In this document: positions 42,782-51,052 of the stretch, piece by piece
Layout of the letters: every line of letters starts with the position of its first letter
Position numbering within the stretch: the first letter of the stretch is position 1
Source: CAZMGV01 sp964565925
GTDB taxonomy: Bacteria > JAGRBM01 > JAHCIT01
Direction: 5' to 3'
Length of the DNA: 64,000 nt
NCBI GenBank assembly: GCA_964565925.1
Contig: CAZMGV010000016.1
Span: forward strand, 1 to 64,000
Notes under the pieces: generated by a model
What the model saw: the letters and a program-made list of their open reading frames with translations, nothing else
Databases searched by the model: none
Told to the model about the DNA's origin: nothing
Position numbers and translations under genes: made by a program

Positions 42782-43815
42782 AGCTGGTAACCTTTCAGAC
42801 CGGTAGTGGCCGGAGAATCAGCCTCGGTGAACCCCGGTTCGGCCTCGTGATCGACGGAAGAGCGGTTTCCTTCGCAGCGCTGCAGAGACGGGCCGGTAAA
42901 TCGTGTCCCGAACTGGCGGATGTGTATGCCTACCTGAAGGGGCTTCCGGGCAGTTTCGAGGCCGCTCGTTCCTTCGAGGAGTACGGGATCAGGCATCTGA
43001 ACAGCCTGCCGGAAGGCGAGTGCGATCCGGTGGCGAAGGTCCGGTTTCTTCCGCCCGTACCGTCTCCGGCGGCACTGATCGATTTCGGGCTGTCCCCGCG
43101 CCATCTCAGGAACTCGGCCATGACGATGCTCCGCCACGAGTACGGATCGCTGGTGAAGGCGGTGGCGGGGCCATTCCTGAAGATGCGGCTCGACCGCATG
43201 AGCCGCTCCGACGCGCTCCCCTACTACAAGTGCAACCACAACGAGATAATCGGCGACGGCGATACGGCCGGGTGGCCGTCGTATTCGTCCTATCTCGACA
43301 TCGAGCCGGAACTGGGAATTGTCACCGGCACCGCGGCGCAGCCGATTGCCGGATACCTGATCTACAACGACCTGTCGGCCCGCGACGTGCAGATGCCGGA
43401 GATGATCGGAACCGGACCTTCCCGCAGCAAGGATTTCAGCCGCAGCAACGGAATCGGGCCGTGGCTCGTCACCCCCGACGAGATTGCCGATCCGCTGGCC
43501 CTCGAGGTGAATGTGAAGGTCGGCGGCCGGTACTCCTGGAAAGGGAGCACGTCCGAATATATCCGCCGGCCGGAAGAGGTCGTCGGGCATATCCGGACCA
43601 TATTCATGCCTCTTCCGGGGACTGTGATCGGCATGGGGACCGTCCCCGACTGCACGGGGCTCGACCACGACCTGTGGCTGGTGCCTGGCGACGAGGTGGC
43701 GGTTTCGTTCGCCGGGCTGGGGACGCTTCGGCAGCTCATCCCCGCGCTTTCCGGAAAGCTTGAACACTCGCGCTGGAAGGACCGGACCGAGCTGTCGGCC
43801 TTTTATAAGAACTGA
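42778..43815 (+). CDS. Fumarylacetoacetate-hydrolase (FAH) family enzyme
   Basis: 345 residues from GTG 42778, which has AGGAGG upstream and overlaps the previous stop by 4 bases; the longer in-frame start would run inside that gene. The FAH fold is shown by DIEPELGIVTGTAA (metal-binding E-x-E), GYLIYNDLSARDVQ, RSKDFSRSNGIGPWLVTPDE and the C-terminal TVIGMGTVPDCTG and LVPGDEV. Family members cleave C-C bonds in diketo acids or act as hydratases/decarboxylases in aromatic catabolism. No pathway partners are adjacent, so the substrate is open. Confidence 0.88.
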   Translation: MKLVTFQTGSGRRISLGEPRFGLVIDGRAVSFAALQRRAGKSCPELADVYAYLKGLPGSFEAARSFEEYGIRHLNSLPEGECDPVAKVRFLPPVPSPAALIDFGLSPRHLRNSAMTMLRHEYGSLVKAVAGPFLKMRLDRMSRSDALPYYKCNHNEIIGDGDTAGWPSYSSYLDIEPELGIVTGTAAQPIAGYLIYNDLSARDVQMPEMIGTGPSRSKDFSRSNGIGPWLVTPDEIADPLALEVNVKVGGRYSWKGSTSEYIRRPEEVVGHIRTIFMPLPGTVIGMGTVPDCTGLDHDLWLVPGDEVAVSFAGLGTLRQLIPALSGKLEHSRWKDRTELSAFYKN

Positions 43816-43845
43816 CGGCGAGCCGGAGGCCGGATTTATCCGGTC

Positions 43846-43886
43846 AAATAAAACGGGGCCCCGGTTCCTTATGAACCGGAGCCCCG
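43846..43886 (-). terminator. Rho-independent terminator of the diiron-protein gene
   Basis: A 14-base stem with one mismatch and a five- to six-base loop spans 43854-43886. On the minus strand it is followed by GTTTTATTTG (43854-43845), a fair U tract. It lies about 60 bases after the minus-strand stop at 43945. On the plus strand no T tract follows, so it serves the FAH-family operon only weakly, if at all. Confidence 0.7.
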
Positions 43887-43944
43887 CTGCGGACGTTCCC
43901 CATCCGGTATCGGGGACGGGGACGTTTGACCTGAATCCTTTGTT

Positions 43945-45180
43945 CTAGGCGGCTGCGGCGTGGTGGTGACCCTGCAGCCGTTGCCACTCCAGTTCCATCT
44001 CCTGACGGGCCTGCTCGTACCGTTCGCGGCCGATGCCTCCGAACACATCGCTGCCGTAGATCTCCCGTTCGAGTTTTTCCATCTCGGGGTCGATCTCGCC
44101 GGCGGAGAGCAGCGTGTAGTCCTTGAAGCCGTGGTAGTTTTCCGGCTCGTTCTTCATCAGGTACGTGTTAATACCCAGGTTGAAGCCGATCATGATGTCT
44201 TCGCGCTTCTGGGGGAGCGGCATGCCGGCCCTCTCCGCCAGGCGCGTCATCTTGGCGATGAACTTGCCGAAGAAGCCGAACGCGTCCATGCCAAGCGCCT
44301 CGAAATACGGGCGGTAGTCGAACAGCACGCCGGCGGCGGGCAGCAGCATGAGCGTGCGGGAGATCTGCGCCCGCTTGCTCTTGGTGACCCACTCCGGGAT
44401 GTTGCCGGCCTGGTTGTAGTTCTGCGGGAAGCCCACGTGGCGGGATTCGTCGCGGTGGAACTGCTCGACGATGTCCTCGAAACCCGGATATCTGCCGAAG
44501 TGCGAGAAAATGTTCGTCGCGAAGCTTTCCAGCACCACATTCATGCCGAACAGCTTGTTGTACTGCTCCTGCCGGGCGATGGTCTCGAACAGGAACCGCG
44601 CACTGTTCTTGAGCGGCTTGATGATCCCGAGCGTGCGCAGCAGTTCGCGCAGCACGATGAAGTGCTTGGCCTCTTCCATCACCTGGAGCGCCATGCCCAT
44701 GCGGGCGCCCGTGCCGGTCACGACCGGGAGCAGGGTGGATGACGTGTAGAGGGCGTAGGCCTCGCCGTGGCACATGAGCGACATGATCCAGCCCACGGCC
44801 TCGCGCTGCTCGGGCGTCGTAGCCGCCTCGAACCGCGCACGGACTTCCTTCGACTGCGCGATCTTCATCATCCGGTCGATCTCTTCGATCTCGCCCGGCG
44901 ACGATGCGCCCTTCTTTTCCAGATTGCTGGCGTCGCGGAAACCCAGATACGGGGCGGAAACCTCCGCCTTCCAGATGTTGGAGAGCGCTTTCTCGTAGTT
45001 GCGCTGGGTGAGGAGTTCCATTTCGCCGCCGATGAAGTTGGCGGTCTTGTCGTCGTAGGTGTTGGCGAGGTGGCCCTCGACGAAACCCCGCAGCCGATCC
45101 TCGTTGGCCCGGTAGGTCTTCGCGACCCCCAGCACCAGATTGTCCATTACCGCTCGTGTCGCCTTTTCAACAGGATTCAT
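43945..45180 (-). CDS. Ferritin-like diiron protein (AurF/desaturase-like oxygenase candidate)
   Basis: 411 residues (413 from the ATG at 45186, which is too close to the AAGGAG site). All four helices of a diiron centre are visible: HGEAYAL (about residue 137), MEEAKHF (about 168-173), LESFATN (about 217) and RDESRHV (about 243-248), giving Glu, Glu-x2-His, Glu, Glu-x2-His. Such centres activate oxygen in acyl-ACP desaturases, AurF-type N-oxygenases and related enzymes; the sequence does not tell which. The C-terminus ends with a His/Ala tail. It is divergent from a TetR gene with paired operators, so expression is probably ligand-induced. Confidence 0.8.
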   Translation of the reverse strand: MNPVEKATRAVMDNLVLGVAKTYRANEDRLRGFVEGHLANTYDDKTANFIGGEMELLTQRNYEKALSNIWKAEVSAPYLGFRDASNLEKKGASSPGEIEEIDRMMKIAQSKEVRARFEAATTPEQREAVGWIMSLMCHGEAYALYTSSTLLPVVTGTGARMGMALQVMEEAKHFIVLRELLRTLGIIKPLKNSARFLFETIARQEQYNKLFGMNVVLESFATNIFSHFGRYPGFEDIVEQFHRDESRHVGFPQNYNQAGNIPEWVTKSKRAQISRTLMLLPAAGVLFDYRPYFEALGMDAFGFFGKFIAKMTRLAERAGMPLPQKREDIMIGFNLGINTYLMKNEPENYHGFKDYTLLSAGEIDPEMEKLEREIYGSDVFGGIGRERYEQARQEMELEWQRLQGHHHAAAA

Positions 45181-45273
45181 CCGCATAGTCTCCTTATGTT
45201 GAAGCTGTAAATTGTTCGGCCGGGACTCGGACCGAGGGGGTGATACCGGGCGACAAACCCATACCCCTCAATC

Positions 45274-45320
45274 TGACAATATCATATGTCATAAATATTT
45301 TCTGACAATGACTTTTGTCA
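45274..45320. promoter_or_regulatory. Paired TetR-type operators between diiron gene and tetR
   Basis: Two 18-base inverted repeats share the arms TGACA...TGTCA: 45274-45291 (TGACAATATCATATGTCA) and 45303-45320 (TGACAATGACTTTTGTCA). Their centres are 29 bases apart, nearly three helical turns, on the same face. The first covers the -10 and the second the -35 of the diiron promoter; the second is also 25 bases before the tetR start. Confidence 0.75.
45281..45308 (-). promoter_or_regulatory. Sigma-70-type promoter of the diiron gene
   Basis: On the minus strand TTGTCA (45308-45303) and TATGAT (45286-45281) are separated by 16 bases. Each differs from consensus at one position. Each box overlaps one of the two TetR-type operator sites. 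The leader to the start codon is about 90 bases. Confidence 0.65.
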
Positions 45321-45345
45321 TTTTTGTGCTATCTTGCTGAAATCA

Positions 45346-46026
45346 ATGATGAAATCAGGACGATCATACCGCGGTGAAGACCCTGAGGCCCGGCTCCACA
45401 CCCGGCGGCAGAAGCTGCTTGAGGCGGGTCTCGAGCGGTTCGGCACCGACGGCTACGCCAGCACGACGGTCAAGCACATCTGCGAAACGGCCGGACTCAC
45501 CGAGCGGTATTTCTACGAGTCGTTTTCCGGCAAGGACGACCTGCTGGGCGCGATCTATGACTACACCATCGACCTGATTCTGAAAGATGTGTCCGCCGCG
45601 ATGACGGCTTCGGCCCCCGGACCCGACGCCAAGGCGCGGGCCGGACTGGGCGCGTTCATGGAAGCGATCGCCACCGATCCGCGCAAGGTCCGGATCCACA
45701 CGCAGCTGATCGAGGTGTCCGGCGCGAACGCCGCGCTGGGCGCCCACTACGAGAGGGCCGCCCGGCTGTTCGCGGGGCTGGTCCAGTCGGCGGCAGAAGT
45801 GATCGCGCCGGGCGCCATCGAGCGCAGCGGCAAGGACGGCAATCTGGTCGCGATGGCGCTGATCGGTGCGACGATCCAGATGGCGCGCGCCTGGTCGACG
45901 GGAGAGACCAAGGTCTCGCTCGAGACACTCATCGATCACTGCACGGCGATCTACACGGCGGTCGCCCGGGACGTGCTCGGTATTGCGGCCGCACCCGAAC
46001 CGAAACGCCCGGCCAGGAAACCATAA
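45346..46026 (+). CDS. TetR-family repressor, divergent from the diiron gene
   Basis: 226 residues from ATG 45346 (a TTG at 45334 and an ATG at 45349 are alternatives; no strong ribosome site is seen). The HTH region reads RQKLLEAGLERFGTDGYASTTVKHICETAGLTERYFYESFSGKDDLL, helices 1-3 of a TetR protein. The helical ligand domain has no recognisable specificity, and the C-terminus is basic (PKRPARKP). It probably represses itself and the diiron gene through the twin TGACA/TGTCA sites. The next gene starts 12 bases after its stop. Confidence 0.9.
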   Translation: MMKSGRSYRGEDPEARLHTRRQKLLEAGLERFGTDGYASTTVKHICETAGLTERYFYESFSGKDDLLGAIYDYTIDLILKDVSAAMTASAPGPDAKARAGLGAFMEAIATDPRKVRIHTQLIEVSGANAALGAHYERAARLFAGLVQSAAEVIAPGAIERSGKDGNLVAMALIGATIQMARAWSTGETKVSLETLIDHCTAIYTAVARDVLGIAAAPEPKRPARKP

Positions 46027-46037
46027 GGTCCGTCGCC

Positions 46038-46739
46038 ATGCAGGGCATGCCCGACGGCTTTGCCGCCACAATCACCGGAGTACGGGAGATTTCCGTCACC
46101 GGCACGGCGGATCTGGCGTACTGGCGAAAGCGGCTGGAACCGGAGGGCCTTTATCCACTCGCCTCAGATGGCCGCGCCGAACTCATGATCATGCTGACCG
46201 ACGCGAGCTGGATGGGCTGGCCGTTCCGCGAACTGGCATTCACGGTCGTGCTGTCGGACCGGCCTCACGGGACCGCCCAGAACGGTGTCTTTCTTTTTTA
46301 CGCCGCGCATTCGTCGAGGGCGCTCGCGTGGATGGAGCGGACGTTTTTCCGTACACCCTACTTTCCGGCACAGATCGACCCCGACCGGGAATCTCTGCGC
46401 AGTTTCCAGCTGGCCGACGGAGGCCGCCTGCTGATCGGTGCCGTCCTGAGCCCGGCCGCGCCACGCCTAGCCGGCGATCCGGGTCTATGGGACTGCGCGC
46501 TCTTCCTGCCGGGCGGCAGGGAGTTTTTCCGCGCCCGCCTGTCGGGGGCGTATTCGACGTACGCCTTCGAGACTGGCCAGCCGGGGCAGAACCGGCCGGG
46601 ACAGAGCCGGTTCGACCTTTCCGGTATCCGTCCGGATGATGCCGTCTACCCCCTGATCGAATCGGGCTTTGTGCCTCGGCGCTGGAGCCTGCGGCACGGG
46701 GCCGTGCACGCACGGTCGAAAACCGTCCCGAGACCTTAA
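46038..46739 (+). CDS. Possible acetoacetate-decarboxylase-like beta-barrel protein
   Basis: 233 residues, no signal peptide. Stretches such as WMGWPFRELAFTVVLSDR, GVFLFYAAHSSRALAWMERTFFRTPY and DCALFLPGGREFFRARLSG resemble proteins with the acetoacetate-decarboxylase-like fold, but the catalytic Lys was not identified, so the assignment is weak. It follows tetR by 11 bases and is probably co-transcribed with it. Its product may act on the same small molecule as the divergent diiron enzyme. A GC-rich tail (QPGQNRPGQSRFDL) interrupts the last part. Confidence 0.5.
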   Translation: MQGMPDGFAATITGVREISVTGTADLAYWRKRLEPEGLYPLASDGRAELMIMLTDASWMGWPFRELAFTVVLSDRPHGTAQNGVFLFYAAHSSRALAWMERTFFRTPYFPAQIDPDRESLRSFQLADGGRLLIGAVLSPAAPRLAGDPGLWDCALFLPGGREFFRARLSGAYSTYAFETGQPGQNRPGQSRFDLSGIRPDDAVYPLIESGFVPRRWSLRHGAVHARSKTVPRP

Positions 46740-46785
46740 AAAAACGGCTGACACCGGAATGAATATCGCGTTATAAGGGGAGGGT

Positions 46786-47874
46786 ATGAAAACCTCCTAT
46801 CGATCGACGGCTTTCGCGGCCTTTGGCCTGTTTGTGGCAGTGGCAATTCTGGCTCCGGCCAGTTCGCAGGCGGCGGAACGCTTTCATCTCAATGTGAAGG
46901 GTGCGGACCGTTCTTACTTCCTGTATCTGCCCAAGGACTGGAAGAGTAAGGCGGAAAAACCGCTCGTCATCGCGCTGCACGGCGGCGCGTCCAACGCCTC
47001 GGCGATGGAAGCCTTCTCCGCGCTGGACGAGAAGGCGGAGGCGGCGGGATTCGCCGTCGTCTATCCGGACGGCAACGGACGCTTTAACCGGCTGCACACC
47101 TGGAACTCCGGCGCCTGCTGCGGCTACGCGAAAGACAACAACGCTGACGATGTCGGCTTTATCTCGGCGCTCATCGACGAACTGGTGGCAAAAAACGGCG
47201 TCGATCCGTCACGCGTCTACGTCACCGGCATCTCGAACGGCGCCATGATGGCCTACCGGGTGGCGGCGGAGATCCCGCAGAAGATCGCCGCCGTGGCGGC
47301 GGTGGCGGGTACGCTCGATGTCCCGCCGGCGAACGTGAAAGCCCCGGTGCCGGTCGTTCACTTCCACGGAACGGACGACAAGTTCGTGCCGTGGGAAGGG
47401 GGCGAAGGTTCGCGGAGCATTTCAAACGTTCCGCATACGTCGGTGGACGTCACGATCAAGACGTGGGTGAAGGCCAACGGGGCTTCGGACAAACCGGTCG
47501 AGACGCAGCTGCCCGACTCAAGCGACGACGGCACGAAGGTGACCCGGATCGCCTATCCCTCGCCCGCGGACCCGGACGCGGTGGTGCTCTACAAGATCGT
47601 GGGTGGCGGACACGCCTGGCCCGGCCGGCCCAAAATCGAGATTTTCCTGGGCACTGCGTCCAAGGATATTTCCGCCAACGACATCATGTGGGATTTTTTC
47701 AAGGCGCATCCGAAGAAGTTGGCAGCGGCGGCACCGGCAACTGCGCCCGAGGCGGCGTCTTCAACGACAGCGCCCGCTTCGGCGGCGCCGGCGGCAGCAC
47801 CGGCACCCGCGCCGTCACCGGCCCCTACGGCTGCGAAACCGGCAGCCAAGCCGCTGGCCAAGCCTTCCAGATAG
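46786..47874 (+). CDS. Secreted LpqC/PHB-depolymerase-type esterase with Ala/Pro tail
   Basis: 362 residues with a signal peptide (cleavage near SSQAAE). The alpha/beta-hydrolase core shows LVIALHGGASNAS (oxyanion region), the nucleophile elbow GISNGAMM (Ser near residue 149), HFHGTDDKFVPW with the probable acid, and GGGHAWPG with the catalytic His. This order is typical of LpqC, PHB depolymerases and feruloyl esterases. From about residue 304 a low-complexity Ala/Pro/Thr/Ser tail of about 55 residues ends in Lys-rich repeats, like a cell-wall or surface linker without an obvious anchor. The start has a GGGGAGGG-like site. It converges on the RND gene with 9 bases between. Confidence 0.85.
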   Translation: MKTSYRSTAFAAFGLFVAVAILAPASSQAAERFHLNVKGADRSYFLYLPKDWKSKAEKPLVIALHGGASNASAMEAFSALDEKAEAAGFAVVYPDGNGRFNRLHTWNSGACCGYAKDNNADDVGFISALIDELVAKNGVDPSRVYVTGISNGAMMAYRVAAEIPQKIAAVAAVAGTLDVPPANVKAPVPVVHFHGTDDKFVPWEGGEGSRSISNVPHTSVDVTIKTWVKANGASDKPVETQLPDSSDDGTKVTRIAYPSPADPDAVVLYKIVGGGHAWPGRPKIEIFLGTASKDISANDIMWDFFKAHPKKLAAAAPATAPEAASSTTAPASAAPAAAPAPAPSPAPTAAKPAAKPLAKPSR

Positions 47875-47883
47875 AATCTGGGT

Positions 47884-50800
47884 TTAAACCGGATGCTTTT
47901 CTTCTGACAGGGGAGGCGTTTCTGTCGCGCTCCGCTTTTTCAGCAGTTCCCGGGTCCGGCGCAGGGTCCAGTTCCGCAGTTCGTCGATAAGTGTGTAGAC
48001 GACCGGCACCACGACCAGCGTCAGAACGGTCGAGGTGATCAGGCCGCCGATCACCGCGGTCGCCATCGGGCGGCGGCTCTCGGCGCCCTCGCCGGTGCCC
48101 AGCGCCAGGGGAAGCATGCCGAAGATCAGCGCGAACGTGGTCATGAGAATAGGCCGGAGCCGTACCGGACCGGCCTTGAAGACCGCTTCGTCGCGGCTGA
48201 GGCCTTTCTCGCGCATGACGTTCGTGTAGTCCACGAGCAGCACGCCGTTCTTGGTGACCAGCCCCATCAGCATGATCATGCCGATCATGGTGTAGATGTT
48301 GAGCGTGAGCCCTGTAGCGACGAGCGCGCCGAAGGCGCCCACCACCGAGAGCGGCAGTGCCAGCATGATGGTGAAGGGATGCACGAAGCTCTCGAACTGC
48401 GCGGCGAGCACCATGTAGATCATGATCACCGCCATGAAGAGGGCGAACAGCATGTTCTGCCCGGTCTCCTTCATGGTTTCAGCCTGCCCGGCGAAGGCGT
48501 AGGTGTAGCCGGCGGGAATATCCATCCCCTTCATGAGCGTGTTGATTTCACCGACCGCCTCACCCAGCACCTTCTTGCTGCGGTCCAGGTTGGCCATGAT
48601 CGTGATCTGGCGGGCGCGGTTGTACCGGTCGATCTGCACTGGACCGACCTCGTCCTTCACCCGCGCCACGTTCGGCATGCGGATCAGTTCGCCCGATGAA
48701 CTCCTGACCGACAGCTGGTCGATGGCACTGGCGGTATTTCGGAAGTCCTCTTCCAGACGCACCGACACGTCGTAACGGTCGCCCGCCGCCCGGTATTTGG
48801 CGATATCGTCGCCGCCGATCAGCGCCCGGATGGTTGAGCCGATGGCCGCCGGGCTGACCCCGAGATCGGCCGCCCGGTCGCGCTTGATATAGACGCCGAT
48901 CTGCGGCTTGTTCTTCTCGTAGGTCGTGTCGATGTCGGCGAACCCCGGCGCCGAACGCATGTGTTCCACCACCGCTTTGGAGATGGTCTCGAGCTTGTCG
49001 AGGTCTCGGCCGCGGATTTCGAACTGCACGTCGGTCGACTTGCGGCCGCCGCCCGCCACGCGGGGGACGACTTCGACGCTGAGGATCGACTTGTGGCGCC
49101 TGCCGATCTCGGCCAGCTGCTTGCGGGCCCACAGCATCGCCTCCATCTGGCTGATGGAGCGCCCCTTCTTGGGCTTCATCTTCACGTACAGCTCGCCCTC
49201 GTTCACGCGCTCCAGCTGGTCGGCGCCGATGGTCTCGAAGGTGTACTCGACCCACGGCTGGTCCTTGATCTGGTCGCGGATCTCCCCGAAGATCGCGTCG
49301 GTTTCCGAGAGCGAGTCGCCCAGCGGGGCTTTCAGCTTCACGTTGAACTCGCTCTGGTCCTCGAGCGGGATGAACTCCATCCGCAGGAATTTCGCCAGGT
49401 AACCCGAGAACAGGAACGTCACGGCCGCGATCGCGACCACCTGCCACCGGTGGGACAGCGCCCAGCGCAGCAGCCTCTCGTACCGCTGCTCGATGGCCAG
49501 GAAGAAATCCTCGGACTTCTTGTAGAATTTCGTGTGTTTCGGTTTCTGGAGGATGCGGGAAGAGAGCATCGGGTCCAGCGTGAACGAGACGAACATCGAG
49601 ATGAGCACCGCGAAGGTGACGGTCATGCCGAACTGGTAGAAGAACCGGCCGACGATACCTTCCATGAACGCCACGGGCACGAACACGGCGACGACCGACA
49701 GGGTCACGGCCAGCACGGCGAGGCCGATCTCGCTCGTGGCCTCCGACGCCGCCTGCATCGGCGGTTTCCCTTCCTCCACGTGCCGCATGATATTTTCCTG
49801 CACCACGATGGCGTCGTCGATGAGGAGCCCGATGGCGAGCGAGAGCCCAAGCAGGCTCATCATGTTCTGGGTGAAGCCCAGATACTTCATCAGGATGAAC
49901 GTGCCGATGATCGACGTGGGGAGCACGAGCGAGCTGATGAACGTGCTGCGCAGGTTCCGAAGGAACAGGAACACGATCAGGATGGCGAGCCCGCCGCCGA
50001 AGATCAGGTGGAAATACACTTCATGGACCGAATGTTCGATGAACACGGACTGGTCCTTGGCGACCTCCAGCCGGATTCCCTTGGAGGTAAGTTCGCCCTG
50101 GAGCTTCCCGATCGCCTGCTTCACGTGCTCGGCGACTTCGACGGTATTGGTGCCGGACTGCCGGCGGACGAGCAGGGCGACGGCGCGGTTACCGTCCAGG
50201 CGGGCCACCTTGCGCTGCTCTTCGAGGCCTTCCTCGACTCGGCCCACGTCCTTCACCCGGACGGGCGCCCCCGCCCGGTAGGCGAGCAGCATGTCGGAGA
50301 ACTCCGCGGGCGTGAAAAACTCGGCGCGTGTTTTGACGACGTATTCCTTGGGGCCGGTCTCGACGCGGCCGCCGGGGACCTCGATGTGCTCCGAACGGAC
50401 CGCGTTGATCACGTCCTGCACGGTGAGCGAGTAGCCCTCCAGCCGGTTGCGGTCCAGCCACAGCCACATCTTGCGGTCCTGCCCGCCGACGATCTTCACC
50501 TGCCCGACGTTTTCGATGCGCTGGAGCCGCTGCTTGACGGTCTTGTCGGCGATTTCCGTAAGATCCCGGATCGCCAGGTTGCCGGAAACGACGACGGCCA
50601 TGATCGGCGCCGAGTCGATGTCGAACTTCTCGACCACCGGGTCTTCGAGGTCCTTGGGCAGGTCGCCTCTGACGGTGCCGATCTTCGCCTGAATCTCCTG
50701 GTAGGCGACGTCCACGTTCTTGTCGAGATTGAACTCGATGATGACCTGCGAGAAGTTCTCGGAACTGGTGGACCTGAGGTGCTTGATCCCGGAGATGGTC

Positions 50801-51015
50801 GAAACCGCCTCTTCGATCGGGTCGGTGACGGTCGTCTCGATCGTCTCGGGGTCGGCGCCCGGCAGCATCGAGATGATCGTGATGGTGGGGAACTCGACCC
50901 GGGGGAACAGGTCGATGCCGATCTTGCGGAACGAAACGAGTCCGAACACCACAATTGCCATGATGATCATCGTGGCGAAGACGGGCCGCTTGATGGCTGT
51001 ATCGGAGAGAATCAT
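47884..51015 (-). CDS. RND-family multidrug efflux pump (HAE1/AcrB-like)
   Basis: 1043 residues, the normal AcrB length. The N-terminus (MILSDTAIKRPVFATMI) and membrane helix 4 with the proton-relay pair LLIDDAIVVQEN near residue 395-405 place it with hydrophobic/amphiphilic (HAE) rather than metal RND pumps. The second half shows VLAAQFESFVHPFTIMLALPLSVVG and GLVTKNGVLLVDYTN. It works with the adaptor and outer-membrane genes upstream to export organic compounds. It is last in the tetR-OMF-MFP-RND order and begins 37 bases after the adaptor. Confidence 0.94.
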   Translation of the reverse strand: MILSDTAIKRPVFATMIIMAIVVFGLVSFRKIGIDLFPRVEFPTITIISMLPGADPETIETTVTDPIEEAVSTISGIKHLRSTSSENFSQVIIEFNLDKNVDVAYQEIQAKIGTVRGDLPKDLEDPVVEKFDIDSAPIMAVVVSGNLAIRDLTEIADKTVKQRLQRIENVGQVKIVGGQDRKMWLWLDRNRLEGYSLTVQDVINAVRSEHIEVPGGRVETGPKEYVVKTRAEFFTPAEFSDMLLAYRAGAPVRVKDVGRVEEGLEEQRKVARLDGNRAVALLVRRQSGTNTVEVAEHVKQAIGKLQGELTSKGIRLEVAKDQSVFIEHSVHEVYFHLIFGGGLAILIVFLFLRNLRSTFISSLVLPTSIIGTFILMKYLGFTQNMMSLLGLSLAIGLLIDDAIVVQENIMRHVEEGKPPMQAASEATSEIGLAVLAVTLSVVAVFVPVAFMEGIVGRFFYQFGMTVTFAVLISMFVSFTLDPMLSSRILQKPKHTKFYKKSEDFFLAIEQRYERLLRWALSHRWQVVAIAAVTFLFSGYLAKFLRMEFIPLEDQSEFNVKLKAPLGDSLSETDAIFGEIRDQIKDQPWVEYTFETIGADQLERVNEGELYVKMKPKKGRSISQMEAMLWARKQLAEIGRRHKSILSVEVVPRVAGGGRKSTDVQFEIRGRDLDKLETISKAVVEHMRSAPGFADIDTTYEKNKPQIGVYIKRDRAADLGVSPAAIGSTIRALIGGDDIAKYRAAGDRYDVSVRLEEDFRNTASAIDQLSVRSSSGELIRMPNVARVKDEVGPVQIDRYNRARQITIMANLDRSKKVLGEAVGEINTLMKGMDIPAGYTYAFAGQAETMKETGQNMLFALFMAVIMIYMVLAAQFESFVHPFTIMLALPLSVVGAFGALVATGLTLNIYTMIGMIMLMGLVTKNGVLLVDYTNVMREKGLSRDEAVFKAGPVRLRPILMTTFALIFGMLPLALGTGEGAESRRPMATAVIGGLITSTVLTLVVVPVVYTLIDELRNWTLRRTRELLKKRSATETPPLSEEKHPV

Positions 51016-51052
51016 GGAGAACCCCTGCGGTTAGCGGACGGTTACGGTAAGG

